From: Smittium culicis
Lineage: Eukaryota; Kickxellomycota; Harpellomycetes; Harpellales; Legeriomycetaceae
Assembly: GCA_001970855.1 (NCBI GenBank)
Contig: LSSN01005976.1
Coordinates: 1 to 23,195 of the forward strand
Direction: 5' to 3'
DNA length: 23,195 nucleotides
Under the pieces are notes generated by a model. That model had not been told where the DNA came from. It saw only the letters and a program-made list of their open reading frames with translations, and made no database searches. Positions 1-10,237 of the stretch are shown one piece after another; position 1 is the first letter of the stretch, and each line of letters starts with the position of its first letter. Both the position numbers and the translations under genes were made by a program.

Positions 1-152
<152 letters not shown>

Positions 153-757
153 TTTAATTATATAATTTGGTAGTTTGGGTTTTAATAATTAAAATTGGTT
201 TGAGTAAAAAATGTAGTGAAATAAAATAAAATTTTGGTCGACTTTTAATTAAATATTATAGTAAATTAATAGTTGTGTTAATGAGGTTTGATATAATTTT
301 TAAATTTATTAATTTTTGACTAGATATTTAATTGTTAATGAATTTTTTTATTTTAAAAAATCTGGTACTTTTTTCTAACCATCAGAGTATTATGACTATT
401 TAAAGTTTTATTTCTTTTTTGCGTTTTGATATTTTTGAACCTAGTAGTCGTTTTATTTATTTTTTTTATCACTATAAGTTAAGCATAAATAATTTTATTT
501 AGTTTATTGATGATCTGCACATTGTTAGTTAGCAGTATAAGTTTTATAACAAGTGGATTTCTAATATTTTGTAGATATTAATTACAAATCCACCAATTAA
601 ATTTTATTTAGTTTAAAATAAGCTCAAATTATTCTGAATTACTGTTCTTTTGTTTTATTAAGAACTCCAATATTTACAAATAAGTACTAGTTTGAGTTTC
701 ATCTGAAAGTTTTTGTTCAGTACTTTCACATATGTATTTATATTTAACTTATATTTA
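153..757. other. AT-rich intergenic stretch without a recognisable gene
   Basis: No frame with recognisable protein similarity was found on either strand. The only visible structure is an imperfect hairpin at 553-593: outer arms GTGGATTT (553-560) and AAATCCAC (586-593), inner arms TAATAT (562-567) and ATATTA (575-580). Its role is unknown. Confidence 0.6.
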
Positions 758-827
758 GGGAATTTCTAAAAGCACTCCACTTTTTTGCTAAATTTACTCC
801 ATAAAAAATAATGCTCATTTTAATTGG
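758..827 (+). repeat. MULE left terminal inverted repeat
   Basis: Pairs with the reverse complement of 3410-3479; by my count about 57 of 70 positions agree without gaps. Shared blocks include TTTTTTGCTAAAT and TTTAATTGG. Confidence 0.82.
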
Positions 828-1357
828 TTTTTTTTTTTGTAATATTTCAGAAAAAAAATTTTTTATGCTTGACCTTTTTTTATGATAAATCTGGTATTAG
901 ATTTTTAAAGATAGTTCATAATTCTGACTTAAATGATAGAATGTTTTATTACAAGTTTTAAATTTTCTAAACCTTGTAGAAATTAATATCTAATCTTTAA
1001 TCCTTGAATACAAACTTAATTAAAAAAGGAATCTTTAAAATCCGATACAGCCTTATATTATCTGTCTGAATTTTGTAAGATATAACTAAAGAAGAGAAAT
1101 TTACTTTCCTAAATAATATGGATCAAATTTTACTTTCATTTGAGTCATAAAAAAATCGAATTTTTAAATATATATATTAAAACTAATCTTGATAAAAGTA
1201 GACAGGTAAAACGACAGAATAACAAGGAAAATAAGTTCCGTTACTATTTCAAATATTAAATTCGGAAAAGAAAAATATACTAAGCTAATTAAGTAAAAAA
1301 TTTTTGATAAATTTTAAACTCTCCTACTATCCTTATTTTTCTTTCTGGAATTCAGAG

Positions 1358-3245
1358 TTATGTATTATCAATAGAATACACCACTTTGCTGTTTTTAGAA
1401 CAAGTTCTTTTATTATTGCAAGTTTTTCCAAATGAATTACAATTATTAAACTTGGAGTTTTCGGGAAATTCAAAGAATGAGAAATTCCGCTTTGTTGAAG
1501 ATAATTTTATCTTTTTGATTTTATTAGGTCTTCCTTTGGTAATCTGTACTTGGGAATTAGCTGGAGCAATTGATATAAAACAAATAAAACCAGCTATCGA
1601 ATAAAGTTCAACTTTTTTTCCAAAGCCTGTCATTCTAATAAAAATTTTGTAATATTCAACTAATATCTGTTTTAACTCACCTTCAATTGAGTCTACGAGC
1701 CAACTGCCTAAAATTTCAGAGGACCTGGTTTTTTTACTAACCTAAAAACAATTCTATTTCAAGAAAACTTATGGATGTACCTTTTATTATTATCATTATT
1801 ATTTAAGTAGTGAAACATCGAAACCCCATCGTTTCTCTAAAAATATTTTTGCACTCTGGAAGAGGGTTATTCTTAGACATTTTTAAATTTTTTTGTAGCT
1901 GTTCCTCTATCTTTTTCAATGCCACTACTGAAATTTTTATAGGTAATATTTCTGAATAAAGATCTTTGAAGATGGTGTGGGACCTATTGAGTAACTGAAG
2001 CTATGCTAAGTTCAACATTGTTTTATTTTTTGTTAACTGCCAAATTTTATTTTCAAATGCCTTTAGAAGATCCCCTGTCGGGATTCTTAAGTAGTTTTTT
2101 AGTGCCGAATTTTCATCTTCAGCTCTAGAGGAATTTTTTTTTCAAAGTGTAAATTCTTATCAACCCATTTACTTATAAAACTTTTCTTGTATGGAAGCCA
2201 TGTATTAATCATGTACCTATGAAAATCTTTATAGTTTAGATTTTTGATTCAAACCATATTAAGTTGCTTTCATATTATATAACACTTTTAGAATTTATTA
2301 ATCTGTACCATTTTTGAGTTATAAACTGATTCTCATCTTCAGGGGCTCTATTTTTTTCAATTTTGATAATACGTTGTTATTAATGCGCAATAAGCAAACG
2401 AATTTTTTTCTGTAGTTAAACAAATTTTTTATAGCATTGATTAGTGCCAAATCCATATCTGTCTATATTTCCTGTGGTTGGCTTATTACATTAAAAAGTT
2501 CTTTGTAATTATTTAGCGCCCAGGCGTTTTACTTTTCTGTTTGTAGTTTAATGAAAACAACTCATTAATAGGCGGTTTTCCAGGTGCTTGATAAACCAAA
2601 AATTTCAGGAAGAAGCATATATAATTTATTGGTTTTATAGTTACAATCCATTCTACAACCTTTGAATTTTCCATAATAAGCTGAATAGATAGTTCTACCG
2701 TTTTTGTCGGTTTTTTATCTAGCGAAAACATCTCTTTTAGTAAGAGTATCAAAGAGCGCTTGAATTGATGTTCTACTGTTTAAATTAGATCTTGTAATTT
2801 TCTGGATTTGGTTGTAGATTTTTTTACTAGCTATAGGGGCATTTACATTTTTTTTAAGAACAATCAATATTTCCCTCGGTGCTGTCTCTGATCCATAAAG
2901 CTCAGATATAACATACTTTTTATCCTCATTTAATTCTCGACTAATGTAAAAATCAATTTCCTCCTTATCTAGAGAATGATTATGTTATATTTTTATAACC
3001 CTGTGTACCCAATACCATTCATGTTTTTTGAAACATATGTTTAAAAAGGGCATCTAGTTTTTTTAGTTCCATATTTTCTAATTTTTTGACTTATTTATTA
3101 TTATAAATTTCACCTTTTTCGTAGAAAATTTAAACATGGTATTCGTTATAACTCCTTATTTTGATGTTGAAATTCTGCTTCATATATTTACTTTTAAGAT
3201 CATTTACCAAATCATCTCTATTTTGATAATCTTTATTTAATAAAT
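1358..3245 (-). pseudogene. MULE transposase, FAR1-like N-terminus plus DDE core, decayed
   Basis: The family cuts and pastes Mutator-type elements. Reading down the minus strand, I see an N-terminal FAR1-like region (3130-3230, RDDLVNDLKSKYM; KTRCPF near 3045). A helical block follows (about 2984-2770, HNHSLDKEEIDFY then RTSIQALFDTLTKRD). The core has MDCNYKTN at 2628-2651, TDMDLALINAIKNLF from 2462 and SSRAEDENSALKNYL near 2134-2088. The presumed catalytic D (2646-2648), D (2457-2459) and E (2118-2120) lie in one frame, 63 and 113 codons apart, as expected for MULEs. The C-terminus (1358-1633) has KGRPNK and a degenerate zinc knuckle ending NNKRTC. Several in-frame TAA, TAG and TGA codons and at least one frame change make it non-functional. 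The start codon is unclear; the span is about 625 codons. Confidence 0.85.
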
Positions 3246-3409
3246 ATACTTTAAATTTTAACTATTAATAAATACTAAAAGATAAAGATAGGTATTAAAA
3301 AATTTTTTAAAAAGTATATTTGGATTGAGATTGACGAGATTAAATATAAATTTTTATGGGCAAATCTTCATGAAAAAATAATAAAAACAGCTTCTAACCA
3401 ATAATTTAA

Positions 3410-3479
3410 CCAATTAAATTGATAATTATTGTTTATTGAGTACATTTAGCAAAAAATTGATGTTCGTTTAGCAATTCTC
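3410..3479 (-). repeat. MULE right terminal inverted repeat
   Basis: Reverse-complement partner of 758-827. Reading inward on the minus strand it starts GAGAATTGCTAAACG and ends TTTAATTGG, ungapped against the left copy. Confidence 0.82.
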
Positions 3480-3635
3480 TTTATTTATTTTAATAAAATA
3501 ATTATACTAAAGTATTGAATTATTGGAAGTAAGAGTTGAATTATCTAAATTGAAATAAAAGAGAAGAGCGTATAAGTGATATGCAGCGATATCAGTTATC
3601 GCTGAATATTAGCTTTCCTGCAGTCTTTATTGAGA

Positions 3636-6600
3636 AAAATTTGGTTCTTTTAGTTAGCCAGGAGTCTCTTTTTTTTTTTTCGTGTTTAAAACCCATTGTA
3701 ATTTTTTGTCTTAGGTCGCTTTTCTACCTGTTGAAAATCACTTATTCAGGAATATTTGTTGCTGATAGGGCAGTTTTGGCCCTTGATCTGTAGATATTCC
3801 AAATCGCTGACCCATAGATTACTTCTACATTTCGAAATTTAAATCCATTAGCTATAGAAAGTTAAATATTACTTCAGTGGTTAATCTACTGGCTATATCA
3901 TTGTCGAATGAGTTTGTGGAAATAAAGTTATTTATTCTTTTCCAAAAATCATTTACTCTCCTACACCCAAAGTAAATGTGAGTGGCGGGATCTGTTATAT
4001 CTTTTGTTAGATTTTCGTTTATTTGAAATATTTATATTTAAGAAAAGAGAGAGGGATTCAAAAGCTATTCAAAATTATACTCCACATAAACTAAAAATTC
4101 ATAATAAGTGGATTATAGACAAAATAAATGTCTTTTCAATTTGCTCCAAAATCACCTCTATGAATTTAGTGTTTGATTAAGTTAACTTTAATTTGGTTAG
4201 AGTATTTTATTAAATTCTACTGGATCTAATATAATAAGAGATAGAGTCTATAACTTGATTGGATCAAATTATTTGTAACAAATTATGATTGAAAAAACAG
4301 TCTCTCCGAGATATTTGACCAAATCATAAACACATTGGTTGGCTATAACCAAATAAATAATTTTAAATAATATAAGAATAGCTATATCTCAACGTAGACT
4401 TCACCAACTGAAAGTCTAGTTATATCATTGGATATATTATTCTTAACACTTTTCAGGATTTACATTATTGTGATTGACTATACGACCCTTTATTCAAAGT
4501 TATGGTTTTTTCATCGGTAATCAGCGTGTTATGAAAAAGAAGCCATATATGTCCGGTTAATTTCGCTTCCAAATCAATAGCATGTATTTTCATACAATTA
4601 AATATTGTTTCGATGTTAATTAAATTACCAATTTTGTCTCATTTAGGTTCAGCTATCGGCTCTTTCCTAGTTTCCGAGTCTTTTTTTTTATCAATTTTCT
4701 GTTGAAGTCAATTGATGGCGAATTACTTTCCGCGAATATTTCATTGTTTATATATAAAGTTTCTATGTATAAAATATTGGAAATTTTATCTTTTAAGCGT
4801 TTGAATCACTGAAAAATTAATCGGTTTATCATTAATTTCTATCGAAAATATGGAGTCTGAGTGATCCTCCCATATTGATTTTCATTTGCTAAAAAAACTG
4901 ACCGCGGTTAGTTATTCCATTTTCTTTAGCTATTTCATATTTCTTTTACTTAAGTTTATACCAATCAATTTTATAATATTTTCCAGTCCAAGCATTTTCA
5001 TGCTGCCGTAAGACCAATTAAGTATTTTGGCTGTTTTTAATTTGTATAGATGTTTTGCTATTTTTATTGACTCTCTTCATATTGGCGGAAAATTATTCAG
5101 TTTTTTTGGGAGATTGTTGTTACCCAATATATCTAATATATTTTCAAAAGAGCCATTTTTATTTGCTAAATATATGGAATTTGAGGTATCAAAGTGTCTC
5201 AAAATAGCGTTTTTATTTTATATTAAGTCGTTATACCATTTCATATATAATGATTTTATTGTGCATTTATATTGAGAAAATTCAATCCTCTGCACGTAAT
5301 ATCCAGTTCTAGCGTATCAATTTTTACATGTGTTTTTTTATTATTCCAAATGAAACCATTTTCGATTTTTTTACACTTGTTATAAAATCATTTTCGAACG
5401 GGATTCCGTGTGTGGAGTACCAGAGTTTAGAAAGTAGAAAACCAATGACCAATAATACTCTACCTTTGATTGACAGTTTTTTATTCTTCCAGCTACTTAA
5501 TTTTTAGTTATTTTATTTATGAGATTTTTTTGGTTTTCTTTAATTGGGATTCCGTTTAGTGTGAAAATAGTTCCTAAGTTATAAAATTATCTATTGATCT
5601 CAGAGCTTTGTGGCCTTAGCCAGCAGTCTTTTGGAGAGCCAATCTTTATATAAGGTGTTTTTTCTTTATTAATTTTCTCATTTGATGCTAGTTATTGAAT
5701 TTCAAGATTTTAATTAAATATCAGTTCCTCATTAACGCTTTTAATACCAATTAGCAAATCATCTATGTATGCTAGATATTCCTTTAATTTTTTTATCTAT
5801 TCTGATTATTAGTGGCTCGAAAATTAGGTTAATTTAAAGGCAAGATAGAATCGTCTTTTCTGAGCCCTTGTTCAATTCTTATTGGCTCTGCAAATGTTCT
5901 ATTTATAATTACGTTTGTTTTGGAACCTAGGTATATATTTTTAATTCTTCCTATAATGATTGGGTAAACCCAAAACCTTTTAGGACTTTAAGTGGGTAGT
6001 CTCAATCTAGTCTATTGTATGCCTTTTCTTGATCGTTATGAGTAGGTATTCATTGGTCATATGAGGATTAAGTTTACTATTTTCTATAAGGAAATTTGTA
6101 GCGTGGATGTTATCAAAAATATTTCTGCTTTTAATAAAACCTGGTTGGAGTTTATTGATTAATTTATGAATAAGTTTTTGTAACCTATTCGTCAATATTT
6201 TTTCATGTATTTTTTCATCAGAATTACTGCAATTGGAATTTAGTTTTTCAGGTCCTTTAGATTGCATTTTATCGGAATAAGGACAATTGTTGAGCCACCA
6301 CTAAACTGTTCCATTTTTTCATTTCTATTTCTTTATTGAAAATTTTAACAAGATGATTGGATATTCACGCTTTGAATTCTTTATAGAATTTGAAGTTTAG
6401 GCCATCTGGCCCTAGATCTTTGTTTTCGGGCATTTCTTGTATTGCATTTATAATTTCGCTGTACTTAATATTTCTGTCCAATAATTTTGATCTTTGCCAT
6501 CTAATTTGTTTTTTATGTTTTAAAGGATTTCTGATTGGAAAATAGAGTCGATGAATACTTTTTTAAATAGCTAATGATAGAAGCTATAAACCAATTTTTC

Positions 6601-7813
6601 GATTTTGTCATTACCTGATACTAACTCTCTTTGTTTATTGTACAATTCACTGATCATTTTCCTTTTCTCTCTGGAATTGAGAAGCCCAAAGAAATATTTG
6701 CTTGATTTCTCACTTTTTTTTTCCAATCAGATCTTGAACGAGTTATTATTCCATCCTATTTATCTTTTTTTATTTTGATTATTTTATTTTCGTTGTATTT
6801 TAATTTTAGTATAAGATATTCTTTATGGGTGGACTTAATATTATCGCTAATGACCATAATGAGGACGATTTTATTGGGTTAGTATAAGCTTTCAATGTCT
6901 TTTTTATGCTAGTATTTTTTTTTCCAGATCAAATAAATGTTTTTTTTGCATCTATTTTTGATTCCTATTCGCACATCCAGTGAATTGACTTTTGTTTTTA
7001 GTAATTCACTCATTTAATTAGTTGTGATTTCGTCTTTTAGAAGTTTGAAATTGAAACTACAAATTTTTTTAGGCCTATTTTAATTTTCTGTCAAAAGGTG
7101 TATATTAATTGTAATTAATTTATAGTCAGAAAATACTTTCGATCCTATTTAATTTATTTTAGCGCTCTATATAAGTTCTGTATTCAATAGTATATGACCA
7201 ATTCTCGATTTTTAGGCTCTTGAGTAGTTTTCCCATGTATATAAATTCTAATTGGCTAATAATTTAGTTATGTCGTTGCATAGATTAAAATGACCCATTA
7301 TTTTATTCATATTAGACCGTTCACTATGATTTGTTATTTTCGGGGGAAACCTATCATTATATTCGTTCTTGACCATATTTAAATCCCCCATTAATATTAA
7401 TTATTCATTTTCATTTGTCTCACCTATTATATTTTCGTACAGAAAGTCAAGATCTTTCTTTCCTTATTGTTATCGGGAAAGTAAAGATTAACTATTTTAG
7501 ACTTGTTTTTATTATTTGTAGTTACGTTTGTGATATTTATTCTCCCTTGAAAGAAAACACTGTTTTTTATTATATCGTAGCTATTATTATTAATTATAGT
7601 TTAGGAGTATTTTGACCATAAAACTTTGTTATACATGTATCTAGACCAAAATATTTTACCTTTTTATTTAAAATTTATATATATTTCCTGCAGGAAATAT
7701 TTGTCTGAATTAATCTTTTTTTTTAAAAATGAAAATATTCGATTTTTCTTATTATTATCATCTATTCCTTTAACTTTAAAGGTAGTTATTGAGGTAATTT
7801 TATTCTATTCATG
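3636..7813 (-). pseudogene. LINE copy 1 ORF2 (endonuclease-reverse transcriptase), heavily decayed
   Basis: The family nicks target DNA and reverse-transcribes LINE RNA there. Recognisable pieces in minus order: an AP-endonuclease start (TTFKVKGI, then FLQE, about 7785-7690); MGDLNMV near 7400; KSRIGHILL and a SDY where SDH is expected, near 7200-7110; LGPDGLNFKFYKEFK near 6410-6365; RT motif A (QEKAYNRLD) near 6030 after a frame change; motif C as YIDD near 5775; and the C-terminal zinc region HIYFGCRRV near 3985-3950. An insertion at about 4002-4418 separates the two halves of that zinc finger. Stops and frameshifts occur in every segment. The end points are set by alignment to copy 2 and are approximate. 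Confidence 0.8.
4002..4418. mobile_element. Insertion of about 0.42 kb within LINE copy 1, possible short non-autonomous element
   Basis: LINE copy 2 is continuous across its C-terminal zinc finger, whereas copy 1 carries about 0.42-0.44 kb of unrelated sequence there. The insert is flanked by a perfect 8-bp direct repeat, GTTATATC (3994-4001 and 4419-4426), which would suit an hAT-like target duplication. Its right end reads inward as TAGACTTTCAG and a similar TAGATTTTCG occurs 6 bp inside the left end, so a degenerate inverted repeat is possible. The insert has no coding potential that I recognise. Confidence 0.45.
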
Positions 7814-7859
7814 AATTTATTTATTATTTGATTTATTTAACTTATATTTTTGTATTTTT

Positions 7860-8866
7860 AGGCTCGATTTATGAGTTATTCTTCATCCATAACCTCAGAA
7901 TTATTAGAATCTATTTGCTTTGTAGTAGTTTCAACACTGCCTATGCTATTCTCGGGCGTGCTAATTTGTTCGAGATTATTTTTCTCTATATCTTAGTCAC
8001 CTATGTTTCCCAGATTAACCAATGTCTCTACCGATTCTTTTTCTTCCAACGAAATCACTGAATTGGGGGTTAGCACTTCCATAAGTCTGGTAAAATAATT
8101 TTCCATAATCTCTTTTTCACCCCTTTTTATCTTTTATTTTCCTACAAGTTTTTCTAGCCCTTATTCAAGCGTTTTTTTTTTTTTAATAAAGTTTTCCTTA
8201 CCCTGCTGACATTCATATTATTTCTTTCAATACTTCTTATAGGTCCTCTAAGCTCCGATCATATTCCGGAAAATTAGGTAAGCTTTCCCAATTTTTATCA
8301 TTTATTTTGTATCGAGGAAATTCGATTCCTTTAACCATACTATTTAAATAATTTTTATTTTCGAGCGTTATTTTAATAACAGCTCTATCCTTTATGATCA
8401 GCTCTGTATCTCTTAGTTCAAATAGAACTTCAGTAAGACTGATTTCTAATTTAAAAGTCTTTGTTAACAACTGTGCTTTTTTTCCTCCTTTTTCTGTTTT
8501 ATCATTTATTATGGGATCAGTATTCATTTCTTAAATAGAAACTTTTTTTATATTTTTTGAAGTGCTGACTCTTGAAATTTATCATTTTTTAGTTTTATTT
8601 CTGGACATTCACACTTTCAGTGTGTCGTATTCTTACAATAGGTACATATTATTTTACCTCCACTCCACACTAAGGCGACTATGATATCTTTATGTTTATT
8701 ATGTTAAGAATTTAATCATCTTTTTCATTTTTCAAAATTAATTTATACTCTTGGTTGGTTAAGAGTTAAATTTTGTGTGTATTAGGGTCATTATATCAAT
8801 AAATTCTCATATATTGCTTTAAAATTCGTAGGTTTTTTGTTCAACTTTCCCATAAACTCAGTCCAT
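7860..8866 (-). pseudogene. LINE copy 1 ORF1 (Gag-like), C-terminal part with CCHC zinc knuckle
   Basis: The LINE ORF1 product is expected to bind element RNA. At 8605-8646 the minus strand reads C-TY-C-KNTT-H-stop-KCE-C, a CX2CX4HX4C knuckle in which TGA replaces the Trp codon (TGG) present in copy 2. Upstream, the sequence aligns with copy 2 around TLNQP/FNSYP. Downstream, the 96-codon frame at 8237-8527 lies where copy 2 has its post-knuckle region; its distance from the knuckle agrees to within about 15 bases, though residue similarity is weak. The gene is cut at 8866 by the pogo-like element; its N-terminal half is at 12427-12960. Confidence 0.72.
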
Positions 8867-8868
8867 TA

Positions 8869-8892
8869 CTGTAAACTCTCTAAGTTTGCAAC
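8869..8892 (+). repeat. pogo-like left terminal inverted repeat
   Basis: About 19 of 24 positions agree with the reverse complement of 12401-12424. The shared core is GTAAACTCTCT followed by GCAAC. It is preceded by TA. Confidence 0.85.
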
Positions 8893-8923
8893 AAAGAAAT
8901 TTGGCACTTTTTGGAACCAAATA

Positions 8924-8940
8924 CTTTCTAAGTTGTCAAT
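8924..8940 (+). repeat. Subterminal copy of the inverted-repeat motif, left side
   Basis: CTTTCTAAGTTGTCAAT resembles the inner part of the left terminus (CTCTCTAAGTTTGCAAC, 8876-8892). Its first 12 bases are the exact reverse complement of 12206-12217. Confidence 0.55.
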
Positions 8941-10237
8941 TTGCCAACTTTGAATTTTTGCTGTTTTTTTTTCGCGTAACAATGATCGTTTCAGCAAATA
9001 AAATTTTACATTGGAAAAACTCATATTTTATTTATATTTCGAATGAACTGATTATAGATATTGATGGCCAATAGTTCGCGTACAAGAACAATGTGTTTAG
9101 ATAAAAGCTTGAATTATTAACAAGTTAACAAGTTTTCTAAATCAAAATTTTTAATTTTTTTCTATCAGTTTTAGGGAGGGAATACTACTGATATTTTTTA
9201 TATATTTAATTAACCAAAAAAAATTTTCAATCACCCTTTTTATTTCTTTATACTAAATTCTTCTTACCAATACATCCCAATAAAATAAATTAAAATAACC
9301 TGAACAAACTTCGAAAAGACTAATTATAATTATATTAAAACGAAATTTATTAACTGAAATATTTACGAACTATGCTTCAAACTACGATTGATACGTCGAA
9401 TCATCCGTAATTTAATCTTTAGAAATTCTTTATTCACTTTTAAACAATACAATCATATTTAAATATATTATAATAATCTAAATTGAGTATAATTAAAAAA
9501 ACTAAAAAAGATTAATTTAATTTTGATAATGAGCTGATCAAAAATAAATATTATAACACTCCAAATTGGATATTTTGATGTTTTTTATTTTCTTTAATAG
9601 TTCGTCATCTTTTTGACTTTTTTTACTATCTTCGATTACATATTGATAATTGTGTAATAAAGCTAATAAACAATTATTTATTATCATCTTGGACTTTTAA
9701 ATTATTATTTATTAATAATTTGTCTTTTTTTTAATTAATTAGATCTTATTAATTAAATGAGTTTATTAAAAATTAAAATATATAAGCTAAAAAAAAACTA
9801 TTTAAAAGAAATTTTCAAATTCCATAATATTTTGCTGGGTTTTCTTTTCAATTTAACTTTGTATTCTAATAGAATTATATTTAAGCGTGGGGCAAATTCT
9901 TCATTCATTCTCTTCAATTTATCCAAAAGACTGAATTTTTTTTTGCCTTTTCCATTTCGATATTTAATAAGTTGTCTTCCTTTGACTCTAGCGATAAAAT
10001 TTTTTGATTTTATAGTTGTCATAATCAACATTTATTATGGCGCAATCATTGATTATTATGTCACAATGACATTCTTCTCCATTGTTTGATAACTATTGGT
10101 CAAAAGTTTCTTTAATATTTTTACATTTCCCATTCTCCCAGACATATATAAGAATAGAATTATCCTTTTCCATGAAAAGGTATGCTGTTCAACAATATTT
10201 CATTCCCCTAGTCTCTAGTCTATATTATAATCATCTT
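8941..10237. other. Uncharacterised internal part of the pogo-like element
   Basis: About 1.3 kb between the left subterminal repeat and the transposase end holds no protein I recognise. A 77-codon minus frame (9798-10031, Lys/Arg-rich) and a 110-codon plus frame (9757-10089, hydrophobic) overlap and are probably chance or mirror frames. A minus-strand stretch starting at ATG 10171-10173 stays partly open (ENGKCKNIKETFDQ, then stops) and could be a dead second gene. A perfect 9-bp stem lies at 9699-9721. Confidence 0.4.

Larger units (their letters stand above)
758..3479 (-). mobile_element. Mutator-like (MULE) DNA transposon, decayed autonomous copy
   Basis: The element is bounded by inverted repeats of about 70 bp (758-827 and 3410-3479) and encloses a minus-strand MULE transposase pseudogene. 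The length (about 2.7 kb) suits a MULE. The flanks, ttatattta on the left and tttatttat on the right, are both T/A-rich, but they do not form a clean 8-11 bp target duplication. The right edge touches the T-rich 3' end of LINE copy 1, so the element may have inserted into that poly(A) tail. The boundaries are my reading and could shift by a few bases. Confidence 0.82.
3480..8866 (-). mobile_element. L1-type LINE copy 1, 3' part (ORF1 C-terminus, ORF2, 3' UTR)
   Basis: This stretch is colinear with LINE copy 2 (13104-18104), but far more diverged and full of stops and indels. It matches copy 2 in the 3' UTR (aaaagagaagag near 3560), the reverse transcriptase, the endonuclease and ORF1. Its upstream end at 8866 is the TA insertion point of the pogo-like transposon; the rest of the same LINE resumes at 12427. 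The T-rich run at 3480-3492 may be the eroded poly(A) tail. Confidence 0.85.

Noticed and set aside
553..593. Hairpin with nested inverted arms as an RNA gene or terminator
   Set aside because: There is no neighbouring gene, the stem is short and interrupted, and such palindromes are common by chance in this composition.
2513..2752. 79-codon minus-strand frame as a separate gene
   Set aside because: The neighbouring frame contains the MULE core MDCNYKTN and continues on both sides in the same phase; this frame has no family resemblance.
7415..8061. Three adjacent plus-strand frames of hydrophobic residues that look like small membrane proteins
   Set aside because: They are antisense mirrors of the AT-rich minus-strand LINE copy 1 (endonuclease and ORF1); T-rich DNA read on this strand gives Phe/Leu/Ile-rich translations.
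8237..8527. Independent 96-residue gene
   Set aside because: It starts about 80 bp after the zinc knuckle of LINE copy 1 and occupies the position of the ORF1 C-terminal part in copy 2, so it is a fragment of ORF1.
5980..8650. TGA at conserved Trp positions (zinc knuckle and RT motif A of LINE copy 1), suggesting TGA codes for Trp
   Set aside because: Only dead copies show it; other stops in the same sequence are TAA and TAG, and the host genes use TGG normally. Simple decay under AT-biased mutation explains it.
9757..10089. 110-codon plus-strand frame as a membrane protein gene in the pogo-like element
   Set aside because: Low-complexity hydrophobic translation of T-rich DNA, with no recognisable motif and an overlapping minus-strand frame.
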